Shown here: positions 55,532 through 64,000 of the stretch, in pieces
Layout of the letters: the number at the start of each line of letters is the position of its first letter
How positions within the stretch are numbered: the first letter of the stretch is position 1
Source: Rubritalea profundi
GTDB lineage: Bacteria; Verrucomicrobiota; Verrucomicrobiia; Verrucomicrobiales; Akkermansiaceae
Assembly (NCBI RefSeq): GCF_002954445.1
Contig: NZ_MQWA01000001.1
Coordinates: 974,871 to 1,038,870 of the forward strand
Length of the DNA: 64,000 nucleotides
Direction of reading: 5' to 3'
Notes under the pieces: generated by a model
What the model was told of the DNA's origin: nothing
Seen by the model: the letters and a program-made list of their open reading frames with translations, nothing else
Databases searched by the model: none
Program-made: the position numbers and the translations under genes

Positions 55532-56724
55532 ATGACTGAAACTGCACAGTTTGAACAGACAAAGGTTCTCATCGTAGGAGCTGGACCAGCTGGACTTGGT
55601 GTTTCCGTAGCACTGAAACAAGCTGGAGTCGGTGACCAAATCGTAGTCGATTCACGTGAGGTCGGCGCAGCCTTTCGCTCGTGGCCAAAGGGCATGGCGC
55701 TGCTGACTCCATCGTTTTTCTCAAATGCCTTCGGGTTGACTGACCTTAACGCGATTGACCCTATCACGTCGCCTGCTGATTTTTTGAAAACGCAGCACCC
55801 GCAAGGTGTTGGTTATGCTAACTACTTGCAAGCAGTGGTGCAACACCACAGCCTGCCTGTACAATCAGGTGTAGCAGTCATTGCAGTAAAGAAAGAGTCT
55901 TCAGCTTTCCGTGTGACAACCTCAAAAGGCTCCATCAAGGCTGACTATATAGTCTGGGCTGCAGGGCAGTTTTTCCACCCTCGCGACCGCGACTTTCCAG
56001 GTGCTGAGCATGCAGTGCATAGCTCCAAGGTCGAAGACTGGAGTAAGCTCGAAGGAGATAACTTCACCATCATCGGCGGCTATGAAAGTGGTGTAGATGC
56101 AGCTCTCAATCTCGTCAACCGAGGCAAGTCCGTGCGGCTCATTTCGCGCGGTGAGCGTGGGCATCAGACCACCCTGACCCATCTCAATCACTCAGCCCTA
56201 GGACACTCGACCGCTTGCGCACGTTGCTCGCTGACCCAGAAAAACTTCCATTGTTAGAGCTGGTGAAAAACACCACAATCAAGAGCATTGAATTCGGGGG
56301 CGATTTTTGGATTTTACGTGACCAAGACGACATTCCGCTTGCTGCCAGCACTCAGCCGATTATTGCAAATGGCTTCGAGTCAGGCTTAAGCTTCGTCAGC
56401 GATCTCTTCGAATACGATAAACACAACCTCCCCGTATTCAGCGAAGAGGCCGATGAATCTACCATCACGCCAGGGCTTTTCTACAGCGGCCCATCACTCG
56501 TGCACCGTAAAGCGCTATTCTGCTTTATTTACAAATTTCGCGCGCGATTTGGCCTCATAGCAGCTGAAATAGCGCAGCGACTGGGCATCGACAATGTCGA
56601 CCAGAAGCTCGAAAACTACGCTAAATCCGGCTTCATGAACCGAGACCTCGATTGCTGCACAGAGTGCGAGTGTGCCATCGAAAACCCAGAAAAAGACGCC
56701 CCTGAACCAACCGCATTTTCATAA
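55532..56724 (+). pseudogene. FAD/NAD(P)-dependent oxidoreductase (thioredoxin reductase/CzcO-like), frame broken once
   Basis: About 397 residues after repair. FAD-binding VLIVGAGPAGLGVSVALKQAG; VWAAGQFFHP; a second nucleotide-binding motif, FTIIGGYESGVDAALNLVNRG; and the pyrimidine-binding-like LTPSFF segment. The frame breaks near 56176: adding one G (CCCTG-ACCC to CCCTGGACCC) gives TTLDPSQSLSPRTLDRLRTLL, the expected continuation. The C-terminus ends with DLDCCTECECAIE, a Cys cluster that could bind zinc or form disulfides. Lies 7 nt after hisI2 and 3 nt before the first COG0523 gene, so its role is probably in zinc or thiol handling. Probably a sequencing error. Confidence 0.8.
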
Positions 56725-56727
56725 GTC

Positions 56728-57918
56728 ATGAATAAATCTAATAAACTTCCAGTGACTGTTCTTTCTGGCTTTCTCGGTTCTGGAAAAACAACTTTGCTCA
56801 ACCACATTCTTCGCAACCGTGAAGGCAAACGCGTGGCGGTAATCGTCAACGATATGTCAGAGGTCAACATCGACGCGGACCTTGTGCGCAATGGTGATGC
56901 CTCACTATCTCACACCGAGGAAAAAATGGTGGAGATGTCTAACGGCTGTATCTGCTGCACATTGCGCGAGGATCTACTGCTAGAAGTCGGCAAAATGGCA
57001 CGCGAGAATCGCTTCGACCACTTAGTGATAGAGTCCACGGGAGTCTCCGAGCCGATGCCTGTCGCCGAAACTTTTACCTTCACTGACGAAGATGGTAAGT
57101 CCCTAGGAGATGTCGCCAGTATTGATACAATGGTTACTGTCGTGGATGCTCCCAACTTCCTGCTCGACTACACCACTAACGAATCACTAAACGATCGTGG
57201 CCAAGCCGTCGATAAGGGTGACGAGCGAAGCATTGTTGACCTGCTCACTGACCAAATCGAATTTGCCGATGTCATTCTAGTGAACAAGACCGACATGGTT
57301 TCTGCAGAGCAGGTAAAGCAAGTGCACGGTATGATCCGAGCGCTCAATCCACAGGCAAAAATCTACGATACGGTAAACTCAGAAGTGCCACTCGATACCG
57401 TAATTGGCACAGGGCTCTATGATGAAGACCGTGCGGCAAGACAAGAAGGATGGCTCGACTCACTGGTCGCTCACACACCTGAGACTGAAGAATACGGTAT
57501 TTCTAACTTCATTTACGAACAACGTACCCCCTTTCACCCACAACGCTTCTACGATTGCCTGCACAAGGATTGGCCAGGCGTGATCCGCTCCAAGGGCGTG
57601 TTCTGGCTAGCCTCTCGACTCAAGCTTTCTGGCTACTGGTCACAGGCTGGCTCGATCAGTCACCACCAATGCGCAGGTAATTTCTGGGCTGCCGTGCCAA
57701 AAGCACACTGGCCAGAGGACACCACTCACATAGACCGTGTATGGGACGGTGAAAATGGCGACTGCCGCCAAGAGCTTGTGCTTATCGGTCAGAACATGGA
57801 TCGCGAAGGTCTCACTGGCATGTTCGATGCCTGTTTACTCACCGATGAGGAAATCGCCACCAACGAACGTAAATGGCACAAAATTTTCTCTGACCCCTTC
57901 CCTAAATGGAAAATCTGA
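56728..57918 (+). CDS. COG0523 zinc metallochaperone GTPase (ZigA/YciC/ZNG1-like)
   Basis: 396 residues. GFLGSGKT (14-21) P-loop; [12 protein letters not shown]; the metal-binding C-x-C-C motif [13 protein letters not shown] (74-77); [19 protein letters not shown] (G4); and a C-terminal CobW domain with [26 protein letters not shown]. The SEVNIDA and RSKGVFWLA forms are those of the zinc-linked YciC/ZigA branch. Members carry zinc to client enzymes under starvation and are classical Zur targets. Middle of the operon, directly followed by a second, divergent COG0523 gene. Confidence 0.9.
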   Translation: MNKSNKLPVTVLSGFLGSGKTTLLNHILRNREGKRVAVIVNDMSEVNIDADLVRNGDASLSHTEEKMVEMSNGCICCTLREDLLLEVGKMARENRFDHLVIESTGVSEPMPVAETFTFTDEDGKSLGDVASIDTMVTVVDAPNFLLDYTTNESLNDRGQAVDKGDERSIVDLLTDQIEFADVILVNKTDMVSAEQVKQVHGMIRALNPQAKIYDTVNSEVPLDTVIGTGLYDEDRAARQEGWLDSLVAHTPETEEYGISNFIYEQRTPFHPQRFYDCLHKDWPGVIRSKGVFWLASRLKLSGYWSQAGSISHHQCAGNFWAAVPKAHWPEDTTHIDRVWDGENGDCRQELVLIGQNMDREGLTGMFDACLLTDEEIATNERKWHKIFSDPFPKWKI

Positions 57919-57940
57919 CTCGTCTCATAACTAAATTTTC

Positions 57941-58990
57941 ATGATACAATCATCTCAAACAGTTTTCTCTCCTCTACCAAAACTAGTTGTTGCGCGTCCG
58001 ATGCTTATGTTCACGGGCTTTCTCGGTGCAGGGAAAACAACACTTCTACGAGAACTCCTGAAACAGCTCAAAGCCCGCCATCATCTCGCTGACGTCATTC
58101 TCAATGATCGTGAAAATGCCGAAATTGATAAGGAGACATTGGTAGGACACGCTGCAGACATCGAAGCTCTCACAGGCTCCTGCGTTTGCTGCGACGGCTA
58201 CCACAGCTTTGTTAAATTGATTCTTAAGGCCTCAGAAAGTGCACACGATGTTTTGCTCATTGAGCTAAACGGCACTGCTGACCCTGTGCCTTTACAGGAA
58301 TCTTTTACTCTTTTAGAATCTAAGTTTTGCCTGCGACCTCGTTGGCAAGTCTGCGTGATCGATGCGCGACATTTCGGTAAACGAGGCTACTTCAATGACC
58401 TAGAAGAACTGCAACTGGAAACGGCAAGCCATTACTATATTTCATGGGACAATACGCTAACAGATAGTGAGCTAAAGATTCTAGAAGATGAAATCAAAGA
58501 GATCAACTCGGATGCAACTCGTGCAACTGCAGCCTCACTAGCTGACGCACTCAGCCAGACTATCAAAAATAGCCCCCGTCACGCTTTGGCTGTTCAGCAA
58601 CCTAACAGTAGCGGGCAAGAATTGGCCAAGCCCATACTCGCGACGTCTGTTAAAGGCAAAAACAACGAGCGCCATAAGTTGGCTCACGCGTTCACAGGTT
58701 GCCAGATCATCATTCCTGAACCAGTAGAAGCATTCTCGGTGGTAGACTGGCTGAGGGCTCTGCCAACCTCGGTCATCCGAGCGAAAGCTCTACTCATTCT
58801 CGAAAGCGACCCCGACAAACGTTATTTATATGAGCGCGTTGGCAGCTTCATTTCACCCGATCCCATTAGTGGGATCAACAATAGCGAGGCGCCATGCTCT
58901 GGTATTTTCATAGGTGCCGATATTGATCCGCTGGAAATCCTCCGCATCTCCCAAGAAATCCTCCACCCAGACTGCCTTTTTCCTGAGTGA
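57941..58990 (+). CDS. Second, divergent COG0523 GTPase
   Basis: 349 residues. GFLGAGKTT (26-34), VILNDRENAEID, GSCVCCDGYHSF (C-x-C-C, 81-84) and ELNGTADPVPL match the family, but the NKxD motif is missing: YYISWDNTL stands in its place, so guanine specificity may be altered. The C-terminal half differs from the first copy. Possibly a chaperone for a different client, or an inactive partner of the neighbouring GTPase. Ends 33 nt before cysS. Confidence 0.82.
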   Translation: MIQSSQTVFSPLPKLVVARPMLMFTGFLGAGKTTLLRELLKQLKARHHLADVILNDRENAEIDKETLVGHAADIEALTGSCVCCDGYHSFVKLILKASESAHDVLLIELNGTADPVPLQESFTLLESKFCLRPRWQVCVIDARHFGKRGYFNDLEELQLETASHYYISWDNTLTDSELKILEDEIKEINSDATRATAASLADALSQTIKNSPRHALAVQQPNSSGQELAKPILATSVKGKNNERHKLAHAFTGCQIIIPEPVEAFSVVDWLRALPTSVIRAKALLILESDPDKRYLYERVGSFISPDPISGINNSEAPCSGIFIGADIDPLEILRISQEILHPDCLFPE

Positions 58991-59023
58991 AAATGCGCAA
59001 CTCACAGCCTTTCTAACAAAAAT

Positions 59024-60415
59024 ATGCCTCTCCGACTCTACGACACACTGACCCGTGAGACCCAACTCGTTCAGCCAATGGACGGCAGGGCATTGCGTTT
59101 CTACTGCTGTGGTCCTACGGTTTACGGACCTGCGCACATCGGCAACTTTCGCACATTCGTCATGCAAGATATTTTTCGACGCGTAGTTGAAGCCGATGGC
59201 ACAGTGACACACCATGTGAGAAACATCACTGATGTGGATGATAAAACGATCCGTGAATCTCAAAGGCAAGGTCTAACACTTGGAGAATTCACAAAAGAAT
59301 GGACACTTAAATACCACGCGGACTGTGAGGAGCTGAACCTTCTCACTCCTCATGTGGAACCTTCAGCCGTGGCACATGTGCCAGAGCAAGTCGCCATGAT
59401 CGAACAACTCATGGCGTCAGGTCACGCTTATGCAGCGGAGGACGGCTCTGTCTATTTTCGTGTCGATTCCTTTACCGACTACGGTAAGCTCTCTAGACTC
59501 AAGGAGCGTGAAATCACAACGACTCAGGTAGAACGCGAGCAGTCAGACGAATACGAGCGCGAGTCTGCAGCCGACTTCGTACTCTGGAAAGCCCGCCGTC
59601 TCGAGGATGGCGACAACTATTGGGAGTCTCCTTGGGGACAAGGAAGGCCAGGTTGGCACATTGAATGCAGCGCCATGGCGATCAAACACCTCGGAGAAAG
59701 CTTTGATCTTCACTCCGGAGGCGTAGATCTCATTTTCCCTCATCACGAAAACGAAATTGCACAGAGTGAAGCCGCCACCAACAAGCCATTTGTTCACCAG
59801 TGGTTCCACATTGCGCATCTTATGATAGATGGAGCTAAAATGAGTAAATCCCTGGGAAACTTATACACATTAGCTGATATAAAAGCGCAGGGCTATACTG
59901 CAGAGGAGCTGCGCTATGTGCTTCTCTCAGCCAGCTACCGTCAGATGCTCAATTTTTCGTGGGATTCACTCAATGCTGCGGAAAAAGCCATCTCCCGCTT
60001 ACGTAATTTTCAACAGAGCATCGGTGAATTGCCTGAATCTAAGAGTACCGATTTCCACGTTTTCAGCCCAGTGCTAGAGGCTCTTCAGGCAGATCTCAAT
60101 ACGGCGGACGCACTTGGCCGCTTATTCAAAACCATCAAATCGGTGCTGACTGATCTCGAATTAAATAAAATCAGCTCAGATGAGCTTCATCGTGTTCGTA
60201 TTGGTTTCGCTATGGTGATGAAAATATTGGGCTTCACTCTAACAAAAGAACCGCACATTGACGCGACAGCGCACGTCAAACAACTGGCGGAAGACCGCTG
60301 GCGTGCGAAGCAAAACAAAGACTGGGGAAAAGCCGATACTCTACGGCAACAGCTCACTTCAGCAGGATGGTCCGTCAAAGATACCGCAGATACATACGAA
60401 ATCACCCCACTCTAA
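59024..60415 (+). CDS. cysS: Cysteinyl-tRNA synthetase (operon copy)
   Basis: 463 residues, full length. HIGN (class I HIGH motif), AKMSKSLGN (KMSKS), and the zinc ligands of E. coli CysRS all appear present: C29 (YCCGPTVYG), Cys in HIECSAM, and His/Glu in [10 protein letters not shown]. So this copy does not look zinc-free. Charges tRNA-Cys. CysRS duplicates are known members of COG0523/Zur clusters. Whether a second cysS exists elsewhere cannot be seen here. If this is the only copy, its place in a zinc operon is notable. Confidence 0.93.
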   Translation: MPLRLYDTLTRETQLVQPMDGRALRFYCCGPTVYGPAHIGNFRTFVMQDIFRRVVEADGTVTHHVRNITDVDDKTIRESQRQGLTLGEFTKEWTLKYHADCEELNLLTPHVEPSAVAHVPEQVAMIEQLMASGHAYAAEDGSVYFRVDSFTDYGKLSRLKEREITTTQVEREQSDEYERESAADFVLWKARRLEDGDNYWESPWGQGRPGWHIECSAMAIKHLGESFDLHSGGVDLIFPHHENEIAQSEAATNKPFVHQWFHIAHLMIDGAKMSKSLGNLYTLADIKAQGYTAEELRYVLLSASYRQMLNFSWDSLNAAEKAISRLRNFQQSIGELPESKSTDFHVFSPVLEALQADLNTADALGRLFKTIKSVLTDLELNKISSDELHRVRIGFAMVMKILGFTLTKEPHIDATAHVKQLAEDRWRAKQNKDWGKADTLRQQLTSAGWSVKDTADTYEITPL

Positions 60416-60421
60416 TATTTT

Positions 60422-62161
60422 ATGAAAACCATGACATCTCTCGAAGAGCTCCGCCACTCTACTGCGCATATTCTAGCAGCAGCCGTCCTTCGACTTTATC
60501 CAAACACACGACTTGATATTGGGCCTCCAACCACAAACGGATTTTATTATGACTTTGATAACGAGCATCGGTTTAGCTCGGAAGATTTTGCCTCAATCGA
60601 GCGAGAAATGCAGAACATTATCTCTGAGAATCAATCTTTCGTTCGAAAAGAAGTGAGTCGAGAGGAAGCACGTACCCTTTTCAGAGATCAAGGTCAGCCC
60701 TTCAAACTGGGCCGTCTTGATGACATTCCAGATGGCGAATCTATCAGTATTTATACAAATGGTAATTTTAGCGATCTTTGTGCAGGTTCACACGTAGAGT
60801 CTACAGGCAAGGTAGCAGCTTTCAAGCTCACGAGCGTATCGGGTAGCTACCATCGCGGTGACCACACTCAGCCGATGCTGCAGCGTATCTACGGAACTGC
60901 ATTTCCAAGCCAGGAGGAATTAGACAAATACATTGAGCGGATGGAACAAGCAGCTCAGCGAGACCACCGTAAGATCGGGCAGCAGCTCAAACTTTTCTCT
61001 CTAGATTCTAAGGTTGGTAGTGGTCTCCCTCTACTGCTCCCGAAAGGTGCTGTGATTCGCCAACAACTTGAAAAACTCATTAACGATAAGCTTTTCGATT
61101 ACGGCTATGAAACGCTTTATTCACCCCACATTGGTAACATCGACCTCTTTAAGACATCTGGTCACTATCCCTACTACGCAGAGAGCATGTATGAGCCGAT
61201 CACGATCGATGATCGTGAATTTTTGCTCAAACCCATGAACTGTCCCATGCACATCCAGGCGTACAATGCTGAGCCGCGTTCCTACCGAGACTTACCCCAA
61301 CGCTACGCTGAATTTGGCACAGTTTATCGCATGGAGCAAAGTGGCGAGCTCAATGGACTGACCCGTGTACGCGGATTTACCCAAGACGATGGTCATGTTT
61401 TTTGCACCCGCGGTCAACTCAAGCAGGAGTTCACAAGTTGCCTCCAACTCGTACAGGAGGTCATGGCTATATTTGGTCTAAAAACGGAGTGCCGTATTTC
61501 CTTACGTGACCCTGACAACACTTCGAAATATATCGGAGCTGATGAACTTTGGCAACCTGCGGAATTTTGTATCCAAGAGGTGGTCGACGAGCTTGGCCTA
61601 GCACATTCGGTGGGGCTGGGTGAAGCCGCTTTCTATGGACCTAAGTTAGATTTCATGGCATTGGATGCCCTTGGCCGTTCTTGGCAAATCGGGACTATTC
61701 AAGTCGACTTTAGTTTACCTGAGCGATTTGAGCTCGAATACGTAGGAAGCGATAATAAGGCGCACCGGCCAGTGATGATCCACCGAGCCGTATTTGGGAG
61801 TATCGAACGCTTTATGGGGCTACTCATTGAGCATTTTGGCGGTGATTTTCCAACGTGGTTAGCTCCCGAACAACTACGTATCATTCCTATCAGCGACACT
61901 CAAATCCCTGAGGCTGATGCTCTGCTAGCTCGCTGCAAAGCACTGCGCATTCGAGCCTCAGTTGATAGCCAAAAGGACAAAATGGGAGCGAAGATCCGCC
62001 GTGCACGACTCGATAAAACACCCCTCATGGCCATCATTGGTAAACGTGAGGCAGCAGCTTCACAGCTTGCTATTCGCTCGCGTAAAAAGGGAGATGAAGG
62101 GGCGGTCGATATTGATGTGTTTCTGGAACGCCTGAAACAAGAATCTCACTACAGCACATGA
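60422..62161 (+). CDS. thrS: Threonyl-tRNA synthetase lacking the TGS domain
   Basis: 579 residues, about 60 shorter than usual: the protein begins directly in the editing domain (LRHSTAHILAAAVL with H-x3-H, DLCAGSHV with Cys) and has no N-terminal TGS domain. Class II core motifs are complete: LLKPMNCPMHIQAY, RMEQSGELNGLTRVRGFTQDD, HRAVFGSIERF. The zinc ligands (Cys of MNCP, His of DDGH, His of MIHRA) are kept. C-terminal anticodon-binding domain intact. Starts 6 nt after cysS. Such short ThrRS copies occur with COG0523 clusters; either paralogue or sole ThrRS cannot be decided here. Confidence 0.93.
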   Translation: MKTMTSLEELRHSTAHILAAAVLRLYPNTRLDIGPPTTNGFYYDFDNEHRFSSEDFASIEREMQNIISENQSFVRKEVSREEARTLFRDQGQPFKLGRLDDIPDGESISIYTNGNFSDLCAGSHVESTGKVAAFKLTSVSGSYHRGDHTQPMLQRIYGTAFPSQEELDKYIERMEQAAQRDHRKIGQQLKLFSLDSKVGSGLPLLLPKGAVIRQQLEKLINDKLFDYGYETLYSPHIGNIDLFKTSGHYPYYAESMYEPITIDDREFLLKPMNCPMHIQAYNAEPRSYRDLPQRYAEFGTVYRMEQSGELNGLTRVRGFTQDDGHVFCTRGQLKQEFTSCLQLVQEVMAIFGLKTECRISLRDPDNTSKYIGADELWQPAEFCIQEVVDELGLAHSVGLGEAAFYGPKLDFMALDALGRSWQIGTIQVDFSLPERFELEYVGSDNKAHRPVMIHRAVFGSIERFMGLLIEHFGGDFPTWLAPEQLRIIPISDTQIPEADALLARCKALRIRASVDSQKDKMGAKIRRARLDKTPLMAIIGKREAAASQLAIRSRKKGDEGAVDIDVFLERLKQESHYST

Positions 62162-62186
62162 AATTTGAAACAAACATAAATACAAG

Positions 62187-62975
62187 ATGAAAAAATCAAT
62201 CGTAGAAATTCCTAAGGCCGACCCACAAACAGACAACGACACCCGTGGTGTAGCCATTGATCATGTAGGTATCAGTAATGTGTGCTACCCCCTACTTATC
62301 TCTGGGTGGGATAACTCACGACAAGAAATCAAAGAAGTCTCCATGTCACTCAAAGTGTCTCTTGCCCCAAACGTGCGAGGCATTCACATGAGCCGCTTGC
62401 TAGAAGGTGTCCACCATTGGAGTGGAGCGCTGTCTATGGATAATATGAAGGACTTCCTCAGCATGACCCGTAAACAACAAGATTCACTCACCGCAACCGT
62501 TGACTGCCGTTTCACTTGGTTTGTGGAGAGACCTACTCCTAAGACGGAGCTCCCCGCTTGGCAAGGTATTGAAACAACGTGGCACGGCCACCAAGACAAC
62601 GAAGGGAGTATAATAGGCTACACTCTAAACATTCCTGTTACCACACTCTGCCCATGTAGCCGTGAGATCAGCGATTACGGAGCACACAGCCAACGGGGCT
62701 GGGTGAAGGTGAAGTTAGAGTGGAGCGCTGATGATAAGATCATATGCCCTCAGGAGATCTTTGATAAACTGCAGCACGCTGGAAGTGCTCCCATCTACCC
62801 ACTGTTAAAAAGAGCAGATGAGCGCCATGTCACTATGCTCGCCTACCAACAGCCAGCATTTGTTGAGGACACGTTGCGCAGGGCCGCTTTGACTCTACAG
62901 CAAGATGCCAGAGTTAAGCGTTATGAGCTTAACATTTGTAACGAAGAAAGCATCCACACACAATGCTATCGCTAG
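62187..62975 (+). CDS. folE2: GTP cyclohydrolase IB (FolE2), zinc-independent
   Basis: 262 residues. VGISNVCYPL, SLKVSLAPNVRGIHMSR and the motif LCPCSREISDYGAHSQRGWV with C155 and H167 are diagnostic for the FolE2 family. It makes 7,8-dihydroneopterin triphosphate for folate, and unlike FolE (zinc-only) can use Mn2+ or Fe2+. FolE2 is the classic zinc-saving replacement in Zur regulons. Follows thrS by 25 nt and comes just before dcd. Confidence 0.95.
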   Translation: MKKSIVEIPKADPQTDNDTRGVAIDHVGISNVCYPLLISGWDNSRQEIKEVSMSLKVSLAPNVRGIHMSRLLEGVHHWSGALSMDNMKDFLSMTRKQQDSLTATVDCRFTWFVERPTPKTELPAWQGIETTWHGHQDNEGSIIGYTLNIPVTTLCPCSREISDYGAHSQRGWVKVKLEWSADDKIICPQEIFDKLQHAGSAPIYPLLKRADERHVTMLAYQQPAFVEDTLRRAALTLQQDARVKRYELNICNEESIHTQCYR

Positions 62976-63013
62976 CCTATCTTTCTCTAGATAACTTACA
63001 CCCCTACTCTACC

Positions 63014-63598
63014 GTGATTCTTAACGACACACAAATTACTGAGCGAGCAGAAGCTGGCATGATTTCCCCCTTCGAGCCCAAGCTCATACGCCTCACTGAC
63101 AATGGTGAACAAGTCCTATCCTTTGGCCTATCCAGCTTTGGATACGATTTGCGGCTGTCTCCTAACGAATTCAAAGTATTCCGCCATGTGCCAGGCACTG
63201 TGGTTGATCCAAAAAAATTTAATCCTAAAAACTTGGGAAATGTAGCGCTCGAGACAGACAAAAGCGGTAGCTACTTCATTCTACCAGCCCGTAGTTATGG
63301 GCTGGGCGTGGCTGTGGAAAAACTTTCACTACCAACTAATACTACGGCCATCTGTGTCGGTAAAAGCACCTATGCACGCTGCGGAATCATCGCCAATGTG
63401 ACTCCAGCTGAGGCCGGCTGGAGCGGGCATCTCACACTAGAATTTTCTAACTCATCTGCAGCCGATTGTAGAATTTATGCTAATGAAGGAATAGTGCAGA
63501 TGCTGTTCTTCCAAGGCGAACCCTGCGCGGTATCTTATAAAAGTAGAACTGGTAAATACCAAGACCAAGAACAGAAAATCACTCTTCCTATAGTCTAA
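63014..63598 (+). CDS. dcd: dCTP deaminase (Dcd family)
   Basis: 194 residues from GTG 63014 (VILNDTQITERAEAG), which matches the usual Dcd N-terminus; the longer ATG 62963 version would overlap folE2. SFGYDLRLSPNEFKVF, FILPARSYGLGVAVE, GKSTYARCGIIANVTPAEAGWSGHLTLEFSNSS and GIVQMLFFQGEPC are family motifs, including the catalytic Glu of EAGW-type. Deaminates dCTP to dUTP. Presence in a zinc operon fits a zinc-free replacement for zinc-dependent cytidine/dCMP deaminases in supplying dUMP (inference). Confidence 0.92.
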   Translation: MILNDTQITERAEAGMISPFEPKLIRLTDNGEQVLSFGLSSFGYDLRLSPNEFKVFRHVPGTVVDPKKFNPKNLGNVALETDKSGSYFILPARSYGLGVAVEKLSLPTNTTAICVGKSTYARCGIIANVTPAEAGWSGHLTLEFSNSSAADCRIYANEGIVQMLFFQGEPCAVSYKSRTGKYQDQEQKITLPIV

Positions 63599-63627
63599 GG
63601 TTCCTCACTAACAAATTCCCATCAACT

Positions 63628-63996
63628 ATGAACACAAAAGAAATAACCGCACTCTTCGACAAGTGGAATCAAGCGCTTCAGTCCGGCAACCCAAAGACGG
63701 TAACCAAGCTCTACGAGTACAATGCTATATTGCTTCCAACATTATCTGACAACGTTCGCCACAACCATCAGGAAATCGAAGACTACTTCGTTAACTTTTT
63801 AGCAATGGGGCCAGTTGGAAAAATCGATGAGGCAAATGCCCGCACCTTCGGAGATGTAGCAATCAACTCTGGCATTTACACCTTCACTTTCAAGGATGGG
63901 GATTCTGTAAGCGCGCGCTTCACATATGTGTATCGCTGGAACGGCCAAGACTGGAAGATCGTAGAACACCACTCGTCGCAACTACCTGAGTATTAA
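63628..63996 (+). CDS. SnoaL-like / DUF4440 (SgcJ/EcaC) family protein
   Basis: 122 residues, cystatin-like alpha+beta barrel fold: ITALFDKWNQALQSGNPKTV, LLPTLSDNVRHNHQEIEDYF, YTFTFKDGDSVSARFTYVYRW and DWKIVEHHSSQLPE. The family (related to the CaMKII association domain) is diverse; relatives are often secreted or fused to carbonic anhydrase-like proteins. No signal peptide. Last visible gene of the zinc operon, 29 nt after dcd, and 4 nt before the window end. The role in zinc limitation is unknown. Confidence 0.75.
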   Translation: MNTKEITALFDKWNQALQSGNPKTVTKLYEYNAILLPTLSDNVRHNHQEIEDYFVNFLAMGPVGKIDEANARTFGDVAINSGIYTFTFKDGDSVSARFTYVYRWNGQDWKIVEHHSSQLPEY

Positions 63997-64000
63997 CCTG

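Overview
The window looks like a chromosomal segment of a marine Verrucomicrobiota bacterium (Rubritaleaceae/Verrucomicrobiaceae-like). This is an inference from gene content and style: an Mrp antiporter operon, OvoA-type methyltransferase, TPM-domain proteins, several HtrA-like proteases, an AP2-domain protein, roughly balanced GC, and CA-rich start regions that mostly lack a clear Shine-Dalgarno. No tRNA, rRNA or CRISPR array was recognised.

Layout. 0-5 kb is an accessory stretch: the 3' end of an unknown gene, a 28-bp direct repeat pair, and an AT-rich gene for a HEPN-STAND-TPR protein (candidate defence gene), then a secreted alpha/beta hydrolase. 5.3-11.8 kb (minus strand) holds an EamA transporter and a complete seven-gene mrpABCDEFG Na+/H+ antiporter operon, with a MITE-like element just upstream. 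12.2-18.3 kb has a SpoIIAA-like protein, a ferritin-like/ATP-grasp fusion, an active HtrA-like protease followed by an inactive paralogue, and a DUF2288 protein. 19-21.4 kb is ilvB-ilvN. 21.5-29.1 kb is a fatty-acid degradation cluster (patatin lipase, acyl-CoA ligase-like protein, thiolase, FadJ-like hydratase/dehydrogenase, acyl-CoA dehydrogenase). 29.2-31.1 kb (minus) pairs an OvoA-type methyltransferase with an M29 peptidase-like protein. 31.3-35.4 kb carries two tail-anchored coiled-coil proteins, carA and purA. 35.4-39.4 kb (minus) has a second active/inactive HtrA pair and two TPM proteins. 39.5-49 kb is mixed housekeeping: AP2-domain protein, secreted caspase-like candidate, bioB, ketosynthase, L,D-transpeptidase, HAD phosphatase, LuxC-type reductase, IF-1, selB, tlyA. 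49-52.5 kb is a graveyard of nested insertion sequences.

52.7 kb to the window end is the most striking part: one long plus-strand operon behind two strong palindromic operators. It encodes a cysteine-rich FeoB-like transporter, a small unknown protein, a HisI paralogue, a flavin oxidoreductase, two COG0523 metallochaperone GTPases, and extra CysRS, ThrRS (without TGS domain), FolE2, dCTP deaminase and a SnoaL-like protein. COG0523 plus FolE2 plus paralogous HisI/CysRS/ThrRS is the recognised signature of a Zur (zinc-starvation) regulon, so the FeoB-like protein is a candidate zinc importer.

Seven reading-frame breaks in plus-strand genes all have the same sense (one base missing). In six the repair is a single G added to a G run, which points to a systematic sequencing or assembly error rather than gene decay.
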